Position numbers and translations under genes: made by a program. Below are positions 18,034 through 27,106 of a DNA stretch of 64,000 bases, in pieces (the first letter of the stretch is position 1; every line of letters begins with the position of its first letter). The DNA lies in the NCBI GenBank assembly GCA_944325145.1, contig CALYDL010000002.1:62001-126000 (forward strand), written 5' to 3'. The notes beneath the pieces are model-generated. The model was not told the origin of the DNA, ran no database searches, and saw only the letters and a program-made list of their open reading frames with translations. The stretch comes from Candidatus Gastranaerophilales bacterium (GTDB lineage: Bacteria; Cyanobacteriota; Vampirovibrionia; Gastranaerophilales; Gastranaerophilaceae).

Positions 18034-19471
18034 TAGATTAAATATTAAGCCTTTTGTTATAGCATTTTTTTATGCCCTTATAACAATTTTTGCAGTATTA
18101 AACCACGAAACTTGGGCTGATGAAGCTCAAGTTTGGATGTTAACAAAATATATTTCATTTACGGGCTTATTCACGCATTTGGTAAATGAAGGGCACCCGC
18201 CGTTTTTTTATTTACTTGTAATGCCTTTTGCAAAATTATTTAATAACATTATCTGGATGCAGTTAATTTGTTGGTTTTCTTCTGTTTTAGCTATTTTTCT
18301 TTTGTGGAATAATTCAAAATTCAGTTCTTTAACAAAAGCTGTTATAACATTTTCTGCTCCATTTATTTATTTTTTTCCAACAATTGCAAGAAGTTATTCA
18401 ATAATTCCCTTGCTTGTTTTCTTGCTTGCAATTTTTCACAATAAAACAAAAGAACGCCCCTTTATTTATTCAATAACTCTATTTTTGCTTTTCAATCTTC
18501 ATTCTATAATGTATATTTTTTGTGCAATTTTAGGAATAAGATTTCTTTTAAAAAATTTCAAAGATAAAAAGTTAACCATCCCTTCAATTATTGTTATTTT
18601 AGGGTTTTTAGCCCCTTTAATTCTTTTATTTAAAACAACCTCATCAAATGTTGCAATAAATTTTGAAAACAAAGATTATATAGCCTCAATTGCAAGGGTT
18701 TTTGGGCTTTTTATTTTTAATTCGTTTGATTCTTTTTTTATAAAAGCAAACAGTTTAAAACCCAATTTTTATTCAATTTTAATGCCAATTTTAACAATTC
18801 TTTCTTGGCTTTTTATAAACGTTTTAATTTTTAAAAATAATAAGAAAATTTTTCTTCTTTTCTTTTTATCTGTTTTTTCTCAATTTTTAATTTATATTTT
18901 AACTTATTCATACCACATATACCCAACAAGAATTTATATTGTTTATGTTATTGCAATTTTTTCATTTTGGGTAATTTTAAAAGATGAAAATAAAAAACTT
19001 TTAAATTTAGCGCTTATTTTTATTTTTCTTTTAACCTTTATAAACAGCTTTAAAAATTATTATGGTGACCTTTTATTTGATTACACCCCGTCATATAAAC
19101 TTTCAAAATATATTAAACAAAATATAGACTTAAACAATTCCGAAATTTACATTGATAACCCGCAATATTCAATTGCGCTTGCTTATTATCTGGCCCCAAA
19201 ATTTTACCTTATAAATATCCATAATGAAAAACCCCTAAAATACATTTATTGGAAAAATTATCCGCTTTTAAGCGATGAAAACTGGCGCAATTTCTTTATT
19301 TCAAAAAGAAACGAAGGGAACAAAAAAGAATTATATGCTCTTATAAATTATAATTACTATCAAGGTTTTTTGGTTTATGATTTTAGTGAAAAATATTTTG
19401 AACCAATTTATAAAACAGGCGCATCTTTAGTGCCAAGCGAAACATTTACACTATATAAATTTAAGGAATAA
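18014..19471 (+). CDS. Integral-membrane GT-C-type glycosyltransferase, copy A
   Basis: 485 residues with about 10 membrane helices. The first periplasmic loop carries WADEAQVWMLTKY and VNEGHPPFFYLL, where the acidic pair and the HPPF motif resemble dolichyl/undecaprenyl-phosphate-sugar-dependent transferases (PMT/ArnT/GT39-like). A C-terminal soluble part (about 370-485) follows the last helix. Likely adds a sugar from a lipid carrier to an envelope glycan or protein on the outer face of the inner membrane; donor and acceptor unknown. It is coupled to manC and followed 3 bases later by a paralogue. Confidence 0.82.
   Translation: MAELKLNRLNIKPFVIAFFYALITIFAVLNHETWADEAQVWMLTKYISFTGLFTHLVNEGHPPFFYLLVMPFAKLFNNIIWMQLICWFSSVLAIFLLWNNSKFSSLTKAVITFSAPFIYFFPTIARSYSIIPLLVFLLAIFHNKTKERPFIYSITLFLLFNLHSIMYIFCAILGIRFLLKNFKDKKLTIPSIIVILGFLAPLILLFKTTSSNVAINFENKDYIASIARVFGLFIFNSFDSFFIKANSLKPNFYSILMPILTILSWLFINVLIFKNNKKIFLLFFLSVFSQFLIYILTYSYHIYPTRIYIVYVIAIFSFWVILKDENKKLLNLALIFIFLLTFINSFKNYYGDLLFDYTPSYKLSKYIKQNIDLNNSEIYIDNPQYSIALAYYLAPKFYLINIHNEKPLKYIYWKNYPLLSDENWRNFFISKRNEGNKKELYALINYNYYQGFLVYDFSEKYFEPIYKTGASLVPSETFTLYKFKE
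18116..18455 (+). repeat. Near-identical DNA tract, copy 1 (in glycosyltransferase A)
   Basis: About 340 bases match 19556-19897 with roughly a dozen mismatches by eye, seven of them in one 16-base patch. The flanking parts of the two genes are far more divergent, so this looks like gene conversion or a recent partial duplication. Confidence 0.85.
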
Positions 19472-19473
19472 AA

Positions 19474-20970
19474 ATGAAAATAAAAAAAACAAGCTTAATT
19501 GTAGCTTTAATTTATGCAATTATAACTTTAATTTCAGTTTTTCACCATGAAATTTGGTCTGATGAAGCTCAAGTTTGGATGTTAACAAAATATATTTCAT
19601 TTACGGGCTTATTCCCGCATTTGGTAAATGAAGGGCACCCACCGTTTTTTTATTTACTTGTAATGCCTTTTGCAAAATTATTTAATAACATTATCTGGAT
19701 GCAGTTAATTTGTTGGTTTTCTTCTGTTTTAGCTATTTTTCTTTTGTGGAATAATTCAAAATTCAGTTCTTTAACAAAAACAATAATAACTCTATCTGCT
19801 CCATTTATTTATTTTTTCCCAACAATTGCAAGAAGTTATTCAATAATTCCCTTGCTTGTTTTCTTGCTTGCAATTTTTCATAATAAAACAAAAGAAAACC
19901 CTTATATTTATTCATTTTTATTAATCGCACTAACGCACACCCACGTTATAATGGCAATGCTCACTTTTCTTTTATATGTAAGGTTTTTATATTTAAACAT
20001 TTATATTCCATATAAAAACAAAGAAAAGCAAAATAAACATTTTATAATATCTGCAACTTTGGTTTTTCTTGCATTTTTTGGGCTTTTAATTCAGCTTATA
20101 GGAACAACTTCAAGTAATATTTATATTAATTTTAAAGATGATGACAAAGTTGCGGCGCTTGCAAGAATAGTTTTTGCTTTTATTTTTGGTTCTATGGATG
20201 CTTATTATATTAAATCGCACGCCAATTATTTTAACCATTTTACAGTGAGCTATTGTTTAATTTTTGCAATAACTTTTATTTCAATGTTTATCGGCTTATT
20301 TAAAAACAACAAAAAGCTTTTTATAATATGCACAGTTTCATCTTTATTTCAAATTTTAATTTATTTAACCGCTTATAACCAACTTGTTTTGCCTACAAGA
20401 ATTTTTTCAATGTATGCAATTATAATTTTTGCCTTTTGGGTTCTATTTGATGAAAACAAATTTAGAGAAAATGCATTTTTTACAAAAAAGAAAAATATAG
20501 CGGCAATTTTTACTTTCTTCTTTGCTCTTATGCTTTTTAACGGAATTAAAAGCTATTATGCAGACATTGCCTTTGATTATTCAGGCTCCAAAAGAATGGC
20601 GCAATTTATAAAAAATAATTACATTAATGAAAATCCCATAATTTTTACAGATGCAACAAATATTATGGTTGCAATTAATTATTACCTTGACCCAAAACAC
20701 AACTTATATTGGGTAAAAACAGGCAAACCATATAAATATGTGGTTTGGCTGAAAGATATTATTCCATCTTTTAGAGAAGAAAATTGGGAATTTTATTTGC
20801 AAAATGTAAGGCTTGTGGATAAAAAAAGCCCTCTATTTGTAATTGTTTGCTACGATGCTTTTTGGGATAAAAACAGAAACTTGGAATGGAAAAATTTTGA
20901 CCTTGAATATGTAACGGGCGATTCGCTTGAATATTTTGAAAAATTCAGGCTTTATAAATATAAATATTAA
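19474..20970 (+). CDS. Integral-membrane GT-C-type glycosyltransferase, copy B
   Basis: 498 residues, same topology as copy A: N-terminal helix, loop with WSDEAQVWMLTKY and NEGHPPFFYLL, about 10 helices and a soluble C-terminal part. Residues about 30-140 are almost identical to copy A, while the remaining helices and C-terminal domain share only scattered identities (for example YYAD.AFDYS versus YYGDLLFDYT). The conserved block holds the putative catalytic acid and lipid-carrier loop; the divergent part probably sets acceptor choice. It is 3 bases after copy A and ends in a terminator. Confidence 0.82.
   Translation: MKIKKTSLIVALIYAIITLISVFHHEIWSDEAQVWMLTKYISFTGLFPHLVNEGHPPFFYLLVMPFAKLFNNIIWMQLICWFSSVLAIFLLWNNSKFSSLTKTIITLSAPFIYFFPTIARSYSIIPLLVFLLAIFHNKTKENPYIYSFLLIALTHTHVIMAMLTFLLYVRFLYLNIYIPYKNKEKQNKHFIISATLVFLAFFGLLIQLIGTTSSNIYINFKDDDKVAALARIVFAFIFGSMDAYYIKSHANYFNHFTVSYCLIFAITFISMFIGLFKNNKKLFIICTVSSLFQILIYLTAYNQLVLPTRIFSMYAIIIFAFWVLFDENKFRENAFFTKKKNIAAIFTFFFALMLFNGIKSYYADIAFDYSGSKRMAQFIKNNYINENPIIFTDATNIMVAINYYLDPKHNLYWVKTGKPYKYVVWLKDIIPSFREENWEFYLQNVRLVDKKSPLFVIVCYDAFWDKNRNLEWKNFDLEYVTGDSLEYFEKFRLYKYKY
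19556..19897 (+). repeat. Near-identical DNA tract, copy 2 (in glycosyltransferase B)
   Basis: Partner of the tract at 18116-18455, offset by about 1442 bases. It covers the codons for the first loop and the next few helices. Identity stops abruptly after the KTKE codons. Confidence 0.85.
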
Positions 20971-20997
20971 AAAGGGCTTAAAATTAAGCCCTTTTTA
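20969..20997. terminator. Bidirectional terminator between glycosyltransferase B and trpS
   Basis: AAAAAGGGCTTA / TTAAGCCCTTTTT perfect stem with a short A-rich loop in the convergent gap. Confidence 0.85.
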
Positions 20998-20999
20998 AT

Positions 21000-22013
21000 T
21001 TATCTAAATACCATTACTTTTTCTTCAACCTGTTCTAAAACTTCTTTTGCCTTAACTCTCGCTTTTTTAGAACCTTCAATTAAAATTTCTTTTAATTCAT
21101 TGGGGTTGTTTTCGTAATGATTTCTTTTTTCTCTTATTGGCGCCATTTTTTGGTTTAACTTGCAAGCAAGTTTTCTTTTGCAATCTGCGCAGCCTATTAA
21201 GCCTTTTTTGCAATTATCTTCAATTTCTTTTATTTCATCATTTGAGCCAAAAATTTTCCAATAAGGGAAAACAACTTCGCACTCATCGGGGTGTCCAAGG
21301 TCTGTTTTTCTAAGTCTTGAGCGGTCTGTAATTGCGGTCATTATTTTTTTGGTTGTATCTTCTTCCGTATCTGAAATTTTAATATCATTATGGAAAGATT
21401 TACCCATTTTATTGCCATCCAAACCTTTTAATAATGGAATTTCCGTTAATTTTGGTTTCGGTTCAATTAAAAGGTCTGTTTTATATATGTTGTTAAACCT
21501 TCTTGCAATATCTCTTGTAATTTCAATGTGTGCCACCTGATCAATTCCGACAGGCACATATTCCGCATTAAAAGTTAAAATATCAGCAGACATTAAAATA
21601 GGATAACCAATTAAGCCATACGAAAGAGAATCTTCATTGCTGCCTTTTTCTTTCATAATTTTTACCATATCTTTTAAGGTAGGGTCACGTTCCGCCCAGT
21701 TCATCGGGGTTATCATGCTCAAATATATGTGCAATTTGGCAGTTTCAGGAATTAAAGATTGCAAATAAACGGTTGAAATATTAGGGTCAATTCCAACTGC
21801 AAGCCAATCTAAAAGCACTTCTTTAGTGTTTTGTTTAAGAGAATCCGTTTCATCAAATTTTGTAGTTAAAGCATGCCAATCTGCAATGCCATAGAAACAA
21901 TTAAAGGTTTCATCTTCCTGAAGTTTTACCCAATTGGTTAAAACCCCTAAATAATGGCCTAAATGAAGTTTTCCTGTTGGTCTCATTAAAGATAGAATGC
22001 TTTTTTTACTCAT
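21000..22013 (-). CDS. trpS: Tryptophanyl-tRNA synthetase with 4Fe-4S cysteine signature
   Basis: Class I synthetase, 337 residues. HIGH-type motif GKLHLGHYLG at residues 14-23 and KMSKS-type GNKMGKS at about 200-206. The C-terminal anticodon-binding region has Cys245, Cys268, Cys275 and Cys278, exactly C-x22-C-x6-C-x2-C, the spacing of the [4Fe-4S] site in Thermotoga maritima TrpRS. The cluster is thus likely bound here; whether it aids anticodon recognition or senses redox is unknown. The 5' end overlaps the upstream TPR gene by 8 bases. Confidence 0.95.
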   Translation of the reverse strand: MSKKSILSLMRPTGKLHLGHYLGVLTNWVKLQEDETFNCFYGIADWHALTTKFDETDSLKQNTKEVLLDWLAVGIDPNISTVYLQSLIPETAKLHIYLSMITPMNWAERDPTLKDMVKIMKEKGSNEDSLSYGLIGYPILMSADILTFNAEYVPVGIDQVAHIEITRDIARRFNNIYKTDLLIEPKPKLTEIPLLKGLDGNKMGKSFHNDIKISDTEEDTTKKIMTAITDRSRLRKTDLGHPDECEVVFPYWKIFGSNDEIKEIEDNCKKGLIGCADCKRKLACKLNQKMAPIREKRNHYENNPNELKEILIEGSKKARVKAKEVLEQVEEKVMVFR

Positions 22014-23811
22014 TTTCTTTATTTACCTCTTTAAGAATTTTTAGTGCGTCTTCAAAATCGGGGTATTTTTTAAGCGCCATTGCTGCATATTCTTTAGCGC
22101 ATTTATAATCATTCATTTTTAAACAACATTCGGCAAGTTTTGTTGCAATAATGTGATTATCAGGGTAATCATTTAATAATTTTTTGAAAATACCGGCTGC
22201 TTTTTCATATTCTTTTAAATTTTGATAAACCATTGCAAGAAGGTTTAAAATTTCGGCGCTGTTTGTATAGCCGATTAAATCTTCCAAAAGTTCTTTTGCA
22301 ATGCCAAATTTTCTTTCAGAATATATTACTTTTGCAAGCCCAAAATTTGCCTGAACATTTTTCGGGTTTAAGCTTATCGCTTTTTTATAGTTTTCAACTG
22401 CTTCTTCTTTGTTTTGAAGCATCATAAGGTTTTCTGCGTATGAAGAATAAAACAAAGAATCTTTGTTATCTAATTTAATTGCAGCTTTGAAATATTGGTT
22501 TGCATCTTCGTAATTGCCGCCTTTAAACAAGCTGAAGGCATAGTTATAAGCATATTCAGGGTCGTTTGGGTCTAATTCAAACGCTTTTTTAAGTTCATCT
22601 TGCGCCCAATCAACAAAATTCATATACAAATATAAAATGCCTAAATCTTTTCTTGCAACGGCGTTATCAGGTTCCAGTTGAACGCATTTTTTAAGTGCTT
22701 CTTTTGCCGCTTCAAAATTTGTCAGCTGAGCTTGTGCAATTCCTAAATTATAATAAATTTCATAATCTATTTTGCCGCGTTTAATAAGGGTGTCAAAAAC
22801 TTCAATTGCCTCTTTATATTTTTCCTGCATTCTTAATACAAACCCTTTTTTCTTCATTAATTCAACAGATTTCGGGTTAGTTTTAAGAAGCTTTTCTATT
22901 GCTTGAATGGCATCTTCATATTTATCGCATTCAATTGCACAATGCACTAAATTATTCAAATAATTTGGTTTATCAGGGTATAAAACACTTAAAGTTTTAT
23001 AATAGTTGAAAGCCGAATCATATCTTTTAATTGCTGCCATGCAAGAAGCCAAGCTTGATAAGGTTGCAGGCATCGGGTCTTTTATGTAGGCTTTATTAAA
23101 AAATTCAATAGCCTTATTGTAATCTTGTTTAAGCTGGCAAATTGTTCCCATATTAAAGTTTAATTGAGAATTGCCATCATCAAGTTTTAAACCTTTTTCA
23201 AGATAGCTTACAGCCTCATCTATTTCGCCAACAGCAATTAAGCAGCTTGCCAAATTGTTTATAATTTGAATATGCTCCGGCACCAAATTGTGAGCCAGTT
23301 TCAAAAGTTCTGCCGATTTTTTCTCATCCCCTAAAGCCATATAAGCAGAGGCCAAAATATAGAAGGATTGAAAATCGTCTTTTCCCAAAACAATTATTTT
23401 ATTTAATTTTTTAACGATTTTTTCATAATCGCCCGTTTTAAGGTATAAAACACCAAGGCTTTTATAGGCATCATAATATTCTTCTCTTAAGGAAATTACT
23501 TTTTTATAAGCTTTTTCTGCGCCGTTTAAGTTATCTGCTTTTTCTTCGCAGCAGCCTAAATAAAACCAAGAATTTGCATCTTCTTTATCAATTTTTACTG
23601 CTTGCTTAAAATAATTAACCGCTTCTTCGCACCTTTCCAAATTAACAAGTGTCAGCCCCATTGTTTTGTTGCCTTCAAGGTGGTAAGGGTCTAATTTAAG
23701 AAGCTTTGCAAGCTTTTTTTCAGCACTTTCAAAATCAGATTTTTGTATAAAATCACAAGCTTCGTTTAATAATAAACTTGTTTCTTCGTTTTTTTCTTTC
23801 ATCTCTTCCAT
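22006..23811 (-). CDS. Tetratricopeptide-repeat protein
   Basis: 601 residues built almost wholly of TPR repeats of 34 residues (about 16 by eye), with repeated signatures such as YYNLGIAQAQ, NNLASCLIAVG and YSSYAENLMM. There is no signal peptide or membrane helix, so it is a cytoplasmic scaffold. TPR proteins bind partners through the superhelical groove; there is no catalytic domain such as an O-GlcNAc transferase module. It is translationally coupled to trpS (8-base overlap), which may be only operon economy. Confidence 0.88.
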   Translation of the reverse strand: MEEMKEKNEETSLLLNEACDFIQKSDFESAEKKLAKLLKLDPYHLEGNKTMGLTLVNLERCEEAVNYFKQAVKIDKEDANSWFYLGCCEEKADNLNGAEKAYKKVISLREEYYDAYKSLGVLYLKTGDYEKIVKKLNKIIVLGKDDFQSFYILASAYMALGDEKKSAELLKLAHNLVPEHIQIINNLASCLIAVGEIDEAVSYLEKGLKLDDGNSQLNFNMGTICQLKQDYNKAIEFFNKAYIKDPMPATLSSLASCMAAIKRYDSAFNYYKTLSVLYPDKPNYLNNLVHCAIECDKYEDAIQAIEKLLKTNPKSVELMKKKGFVLRMQEKYKEAIEVFDTLIKRGKIDYEIYYNLGIAQAQLTNFEAAKEALKKCVQLEPDNAVARKDLGILYLYMNFVDWAQDELKKAFELDPNDPEYAYNYAFSLFKGGNYEDANQYFKAAIKLDNKDSLFYSSYAENLMMLQNKEEAVENYKKAISLNPKNVQANFGLAKVIYSERKFGIAKELLEDLIGYTNSAEILNLLAMVYQNLKEYEKAAGIFKKLLNDYPDNHIIATKLAECCLKMNDYKCAKEYAAMALKKYPDFEDALKILKEVNKENE

Positions 23812-23847
23812 AATTTAAAATTATATCAGAAAAACAAAATATAAATA

Positions 23848-23887
23848 AAAACGCCCTAAAATCAATTGTTCATAGGACGTTTTTATT
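23848..23887 (-). terminator. Terminator of the SLH gene
   Basis: On the minus strand an ACGTCCT...AGGGCGT stem (one G-T pair) is preceded by A and followed by TTTTTATTT, just after the stop at 23907. Confidence 0.75.
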
Positions 23888-23906
23888 AAATATTGTTTTA
23901 TTTTTT

Positions 23907-25169
23907 TTACAGAGTTCCTGATTCCGGAATAATCATATCGCCTGTTATTAACATAAACAGGTTATCTTCTGCTTTTTCATTATATTTAAGAACAGGAACA
24001 AGTTTTTTGTTTGCAAAGAAAATTGCAGCATCTCTTTTTGAATATTTTTTCTTTGCATCGTTTTCAATTTTTCTTGAATTTTTTTCTTTTTCTAAAACTA
24101 CATCGCCCTTATATGTTGCATATAAAACGCCTGCGATAGGGAATTCCGTTCCGTCTGTTAAGATTGCTTTATTGAACACGATGTATGATTTATCTTGCCT
24201 TTTAAACCAATATGATTTTTCAACTCTTTCAACATAGCCTTCAAATTTTGTGCCTTGAGAGTAAAGTTTTGTTCCTTCTGTTGAATAAACATCTTTTGGT
24301 GAAACGTATGTAACAACTTCGCCTTCTGCTACTGTTTTGGAATCAACTTTTTGAAGCGATCTTACAGGAACAATGTTTCCTGCAACGATAACTTTTTTAT
24401 TGTCATATAAGTTTACCGTGTTTTTGTAAGCATGTTGGAATTCGTTTAATGTATTTGTGCCCACAAAAACAGGAACATATCTTTCTTCATAAGCTACGTC
24501 AACTTCGCCGTCCATTGAGCCTTCTTTTGGCATATAAGACAGTTTATAAGCTTCAATTGCTTCTTTAATTTTTACAATTAAAACTGCCGTTTGAGCTCGA
24601 GTCAGATAATCATTCGGCAACAATTTGCTTTCATCGGGGTAATTTACATAAACATTGTTAATAACGTTATTTATATATGATAATAATGCCCAGTTTGGAA
24701 CATCGTCTTTATCTTCAAATTTGTCTAAAACAGATTTATCCCAAAAATCGCTTTTAATTACATTCGCAACAACACTGCTTGCTTCGCTTCTTTTCATTTC
24801 TTTATTGGGTTTAAAGCTTCCATCAGGGTAGCCGAATATAATTTGCAATTGGCTTAAGGTTAAAATGCTTTTGTCATATTGATTTGAACCTTTAACGTCG
24901 CTGAAATTATTATCATATGAACCTGCCAAATCTCTTTGAATTAATTCATATACGGCATTTGCAAATTCTGCCCTTGTAACGGGTGAATTTGGGTAAAATT
25001 TATCGCCTTTAAGTGTTAAATAATTGTTGTTAACAGCCTCAACAATTTGATCTTGTGCCCAAAAACCTTGAGGAACATCGGTAACCACTTGAGCTGAAAC
25101 AAGGTTTGTTCCCATAAAAATTAAAGAACTAACGGCACATGTGATAAATAATTTTTGAAAAGATTTCAT
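23907..25169 (-). CDS. Exported S-layer homology (SLH) domain protein
   Basis: 420 residues. Signal peptide about 1-26 (cleavage after VSA). Three SLH repeats follow (about 30-90, 90-150, 150-215), with VTRAEFANAVYELIQ, MKRSEASSVVANVIK and LTRAQTAVLIVKI as the T-R-A/E-type helices. The C-terminal 200 residues are strand-rich with no family recognised. In cyanobacteria and other didermic bacteria, SLH domains anchor outer-membrane proteins to the peptidoglycan-linked polymer, which fits the LPS genes here. RBS GAGGGAAT is close to the ATG. It is a single gene with its own terminator. Confidence 0.88.
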   Translation of the reverse strand: MKSFQKLFITCAVSSLIFMGTNLVSAQVVTDVPQGFWAQDQIVEAVNNNYLTLKGDKFYPNSPVTRAEFANAVYELIQRDLAGSYDNNFSDVKGSNQYDKSILTLSQLQIIFGYPDGSFKPNKEMKRSEASSVVANVIKSDFWDKSVLDKFEDKDDVPNWALLSYINNVINNVYVNYPDESKLLPNDYLTRAQTAVLIVKIKEAIEAYKLSYMPKEGSMDGEVDVAYEERYVPVFVGTNTLNEFQHAYKNTVNLYDNKKVIVAGNIVPVRSLQKVDSKTVAEGEVVTYVSPKDVYSTEGTKLYSQGTKFEGYVERVEKSYWFKRQDKSYIVFNKAILTDGTEFPIAGVLYATYKGDVVLEKEKNSRKIENDAKKKYSKRDAAIFFANKKLVPVLKYNEKAEDNLFMLITGDMIIPESGTL

Positions 25170-25303
25170 ATTCCCTCGCTTTTACCTACAATTTTCCCGA
25201 AATTCTGTTTATAAAATTTTAAACTGATTCAGGCTAAATTAAGTGCAGACTATTAAGAAAATTCTACACTAATGAAAAGCTAAACGCAATAAAAAAAGTA
25301 ACA

Positions 25304-26317
25304 TTACTTCATACAGCTTAGAAGGTCATCAGGCTGAAATTTAATGCAGGCTGAATTTTCACAGTTTGTCAACCTTTTATCCCAAAGACAAGGGCGACAA
25401 TCAAGGTTTTTTGCAATTACTTTTATATTTTCTGTTTTAAATACAAGTTTTTCTTCATTTGTTGGCCCGAATAAAACATAAATTTCTTTATTTAAAGCCG
25501 AAGCTATATGAAAAGGTGCAGAATCACAACATATAATTGTTTTTGCTTTATTCATAAGGCTTGTCAGTTCATATAAATTTTTTGTTTTATTAAACATTGA
25601 GTAAAATTTTGGGTTAGATGAAATTTCATTATTTTCTGAAATTTTATTTATAGTTTCAAAATCATCCGGCCCGCCTGCAATAACAACATTTTCGCCACCT
25701 TCAAGAAGTTTTTTTATTGTTTCAACCCAAAAATTTGTATCGGGGCATTTAAAAATTCCTTTGTTAATGCTCATTAAAGAAACCCCGGGGTGAATTAAAA
25801 CAAAATTGTTTTCTCCAAAATTAAATGGCAAGTTAAAGTTTTCATCAAAATTAATTTTTGGAAGTTCAAAATTAACATCGCCAAAGGGTTTAATTAAATC
25901 AAAATACATATTCCCTGCATAAACATTTTCATTTAGGGGAACTTCAAAATTCAAAAGTTTAGATGTTTTTGTTTTATAACCAACTTTTGTTTTAGCCCCT
26001 ATTAAAAACAAAATAATTGCAACAAAAGGAGATTTTCCGCTTGAAATTACGGTATCAAACCCCATAAACCAAGTTTTAAAAATTAATTTTAAAATATTTA
26101 TATATTTTTTAATGCCGCCTGCTTTTATATCAACGGTTATAATATCATCAATAACATTTGTTAAACCTTTTACCCCTTTTGCTCTTGGCTCTAAGCATAA
26201 TGTTACTTTTGCATTCGGGTATATTTTTTTAAAACCTTCAATTGCAGGCAAAAAGAGAATTTCATCTCCAATTCCGCCGTAATTTATAAATAAAACTTTA
26301 TTACAATTCTTTTTCAT
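25304..26317 (-). CDS. Glycosyltransferase family 9 (ADP-heptose:LPS heptosyltransferase-like)
   Basis: 337 residues with the GT-B fold of family 9: N-terminal NYGGIGDEILFLPAIEGFK near residue 12, IHPGVS near 175, GGPDDFETINKI near 218, and the donor-binding segment CCDSAPFHIASALNKEIYVL near 267 followed by FGPTN. A C-terminal cluster of four cysteines (CRPC, NCEN, SACIKF) is also common in this family. It probably adds heptose or a related sugar to the LPS core. It is divergent from the CooC-like gene. Confidence 0.88.
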   Translation of the reverse strand: MKKNCNKVLFINYGGIGDEILFLPAIEGFKKIYPNAKVTLCLEPRAKGVKGLTNVIDDIITVDIKAGGIKKYINILKLIFKTWFMGFDTVISSGKSPFVAIILFLIGAKTKVGYKTKTSKLLNFEVPLNENVYAGNMYFDLIKPFGDVNFELPKINFDENFNLPFNFGENNFVLIHPGVSLMSINKGIFKCPDTNFWVETIKKLLEGGENVVIAGGPDDFETINKISENNEISSNPKFYSMFNKTKNLYELTSLMNKAKTIICCDSAPFHIASALNKEIYVLFGPTNEEKLVFKTENIKVIAKNLDCRPCLWDKRLTNCENSACIKFQPDDLLSCMK

Positions 26318-26371
26318 ATAAATATTTTATTATAAAATAAATTAAAGACACTATTTAATTATTGGAGTTTT

Positions 26372-27100
26372 ATGACATCAACCATTGCTATTGTCGGAAA
26401 ATCAGGAAGCGGAAAGTCTTCTGTCACATATTCACTTTGCAATTTAATTAAAAACAAATTTCAAGATAAATCAATTCTTTTGGTAGATAACGACCTAACC
26501 CAAGAGCTTGCAGGGTTTTGGGGTTTAAAAATTGAAAACACAATTTATGGAATACGTTCAGGAAAGCATGAATATAACACAGGTATTCCATCTAAAATGA
26601 CAAAACAAGAATATATTGAATGGGCGCTTGAAGACATTCTTGTTGAAATAGACCCGAATGTTGATATTATTGTATCTTGGTTAACAGCTTCAAAAGATTG
26701 CCGCTGCCCGATTACAAAACAAATGAATGATGCCTTGGTAAAACTTGTTGAAAGATATGATTTTGTTATTTTCGATTGCGAATATGACCTTAAATATCTT
26801 CACCAATTAGTTGATTATCCTATTGATACAACTCTTTTAATCACAAATGCGGGAAATAAACAAATAGAGCTTGCAGGCAAAATTTTTGAAAATTCAAAAA
26901 AATATTCAGCAGAAGGGCAATTTGGGGTTATTTTAAATAAAGCAACCGAAGAAAATGCAAATAAAACAATTGAAGCAATTAATTCCCTGGGGCTTAATTT
27001 CTTGGGGTTAATTCCAAATTATAAAGAAGAAGTTGATTATTCCGATATGGAAAATTCGCTAAATACAATTTATCAAAGGTTAAATCTTCCGCAAGGGTAA
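26372..27100 (+). CDS. CooC/MinD-type P-loop ATPase
   Basis: 242 residues of the SIMIBI class: deviant Walker A GKSGSGKSS (residues 9-17) with the signature Lys, LLVDNDLTQ as Walker A', and FVIFDCEYDLKYLHQ as Walker B. A C-x-C pair at residues 110 and 112 (KDCRCPITKQMNDAL) matches the position of the metal-binding C-x-C of CooC, the nickel-insertion ATPase for carbon monoxide dehydrogenase. No CODH gene is in the window; the next gene, folD, is 6 bases away. RBS GGAG is close to the ATG. Likely a metal-loading ATPase; the client is unknown. Confidence 0.8.
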   Translation: MTSTIAIVGKSGSGKSSVTYSLCNLIKNKFQDKSILLVDNDLTQELAGFWGLKIENTIYGIRSGKHEYNTGIPSKMTKQEYIEWALEDILVEIDPNVDIIVSWLTASKDCRCPITKQMNDALVKLVERYDFVIFDCEYDLKYLHQLVDYPIDTTLLITNAGNKQIELAGKIFENSKKYSAEGQFGVILNKATEENANKTIEAINSLGLNFLGLIPNYKEEVDYSDMENSLNTIYQRLNLPQG

Positions 27101-27106
27101 AAAAAT

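Noticed and set aside
23907-25169. SLH protein as evidence of a Gram-positive cell wall
   Set aside because: Lpt genes, a heptosyltransferase and an RND adaptor show a double-membrane envelope, where SLH proteins also occur.
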